A DNA stretch of 45,220 bases, from NCBI GenBank assembly GCA_002718345.1, contig PBDA01000061.1, forward strand, positions 1-45,220. The letters run 5' to 3'. Below are positions 45,035 to 45,220 of this stretch, in pieces. Under the pieces are notes generated by a model. It was not told the DNA's origin. It saw nothing but the letters and a program-made list of their open reading frames with translations, and did not search any database. Numbering within the stretch: position 1 is the first letter of the stretch; each line of letters opens with the position of its first letter. A program made the translations under genes and the position numbers. Source of the DNA: Rhodospirillaceae bacterium. GTDB taxonomy: Bacteria > Pseudomonadota > Gammaproteobacteria > Steroidobacterales > Rariloculaceae.

Positions 45035-45220
45035 TTCATTATCTCCATTAGCCCCTTTAGACTTGGCTCGGCAGCTTCTGCTGTTACTTCTAAGCCAGCA
45101 GCTTGTACCGCACGACTTGTTGATGGTCCGATAGAAAATATTTCTACTGCGTTATCGAAGTGCACTTGATTAGTTAGTCCTAAAACAGCACTAGGACTAG
45201 CTAAAATAATTTTATCAACA
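45031..45220 (-). CDS. hemD: Uroporphyrinogen-III synthase, C-terminal end (partial)
   Basis: A frame open to the right edge encodes the last 62 residues and stops at 45031-45033. It reads KIILASPSAVLGLTNQV, FSIGPSTSRAVQAAGLEV, AEAAEPSLKGLMEIMK, matching the C-terminal domain of HemD: a Ser-Pro strand, the IGP-(S/T)-T loop and the A-x-x-P-S-x-x-G-L ending. HemD closes the hydroxymethylbilane ring to uroporphyrinogen III. The stop overlaps the hemB start, so it is the next upstream gene of the heme operon. Confidence 0.85.
   Translation of the reverse strand, partial: VDKIILASPSAVLGLTNQVHFDNAVEIFSIGPSTSRAVQAAGLEVTAEAAEPSLKGLMEIMK

Overview
The window reads as chromosomal DNA of a free-living, probably marine, A+T-rich gammaproteobacterium. 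The block pncC-recA-recX-alaS-csrA-tRNA-Ser(GCU) with a nearby divergent mutS, and the start FmdB-like/DUF502/aspS/nudB, are gammaproteobacterial arrangements. kdsA and kdsC point to a Gram-negative envelope with lipopolysaccharide. Many secreted or lipoprotein genes of poorly known families (DUF6152, DUF5916, YHYH, DUF4440-like) fit marine gammaproteobacterial lineages. This placement is inference, because no 16S or phylogeny is available here.

Layout. 1-3.1 kb: housekeeping genes (end of an FmdB-like gene, DUF502 membrane protein, aspS, nudB). 3.1-4.7 kb: two secreted proteins, one DUF6152. 4.7-7.3 kb: mutS on the minus strand. 7.4-13.9 kb: a plus-strand DNA repair and translation run, comprising a glycosyltransferase interrupted by an in-frame TAA, then pncC, recA, recX, alaS and csrA. 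14-22.7 kb: an accessory stretch of small and secreted proteins, tRNA-Ser, a FrsA-like hydrolase, a YHYH lipoprotein and a large subtilisin-like lipoprotein. 22.7-33.9 kb: mixed genes (serine hydrolase, GNAT, phhB, DUF5916 barrel, cysB, cupin, VOC, bactofilin, a second DUF6152 protein, mltB, a lectin-like protein, a membrane protein). 34.0-36.6 kb: a three-gene ulosonic-acid (Kdo-type) operon. 36.6-45.2 kb: a nine-gene minus-strand heme operon running off the window. No stretch longer than about 300 bases lacks a gene. I saw no rRNA, CRISPR array, insertion sequence or prophage.

Two systems stand out. First, the heme operon (hemD'-hemB-hemL-histidine kinase-response regulator-hemE-chdC/hemQ-hemH-FAD oxidase) has overlapping or nearly touching genes throughout. 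It contains every step type of the coproporphyrin-dependent branch: HemE, a flavin oxidase, an actinobacterial-style ferrochelatase with C-terminal cysteines, and a chlorite-dismutase-family coproheme decarboxylase. That branch is best known from Firmicutes and Actinobacteria, and here it also carries its own two-component system. Second, the kdsA operon contains a gene with a KdsD-like tandem CBS tail whose usual SIS isomerase domain is replaced by a fructose-6-phosphate-aldolase/transaldolase domain with an intact Schiff-base lysine (K85). This suggests an aldolase route to the sugar phosphate used by KdsA.

All motif and family statements come from reading the sequence and from general family knowledge. 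No database search was run.
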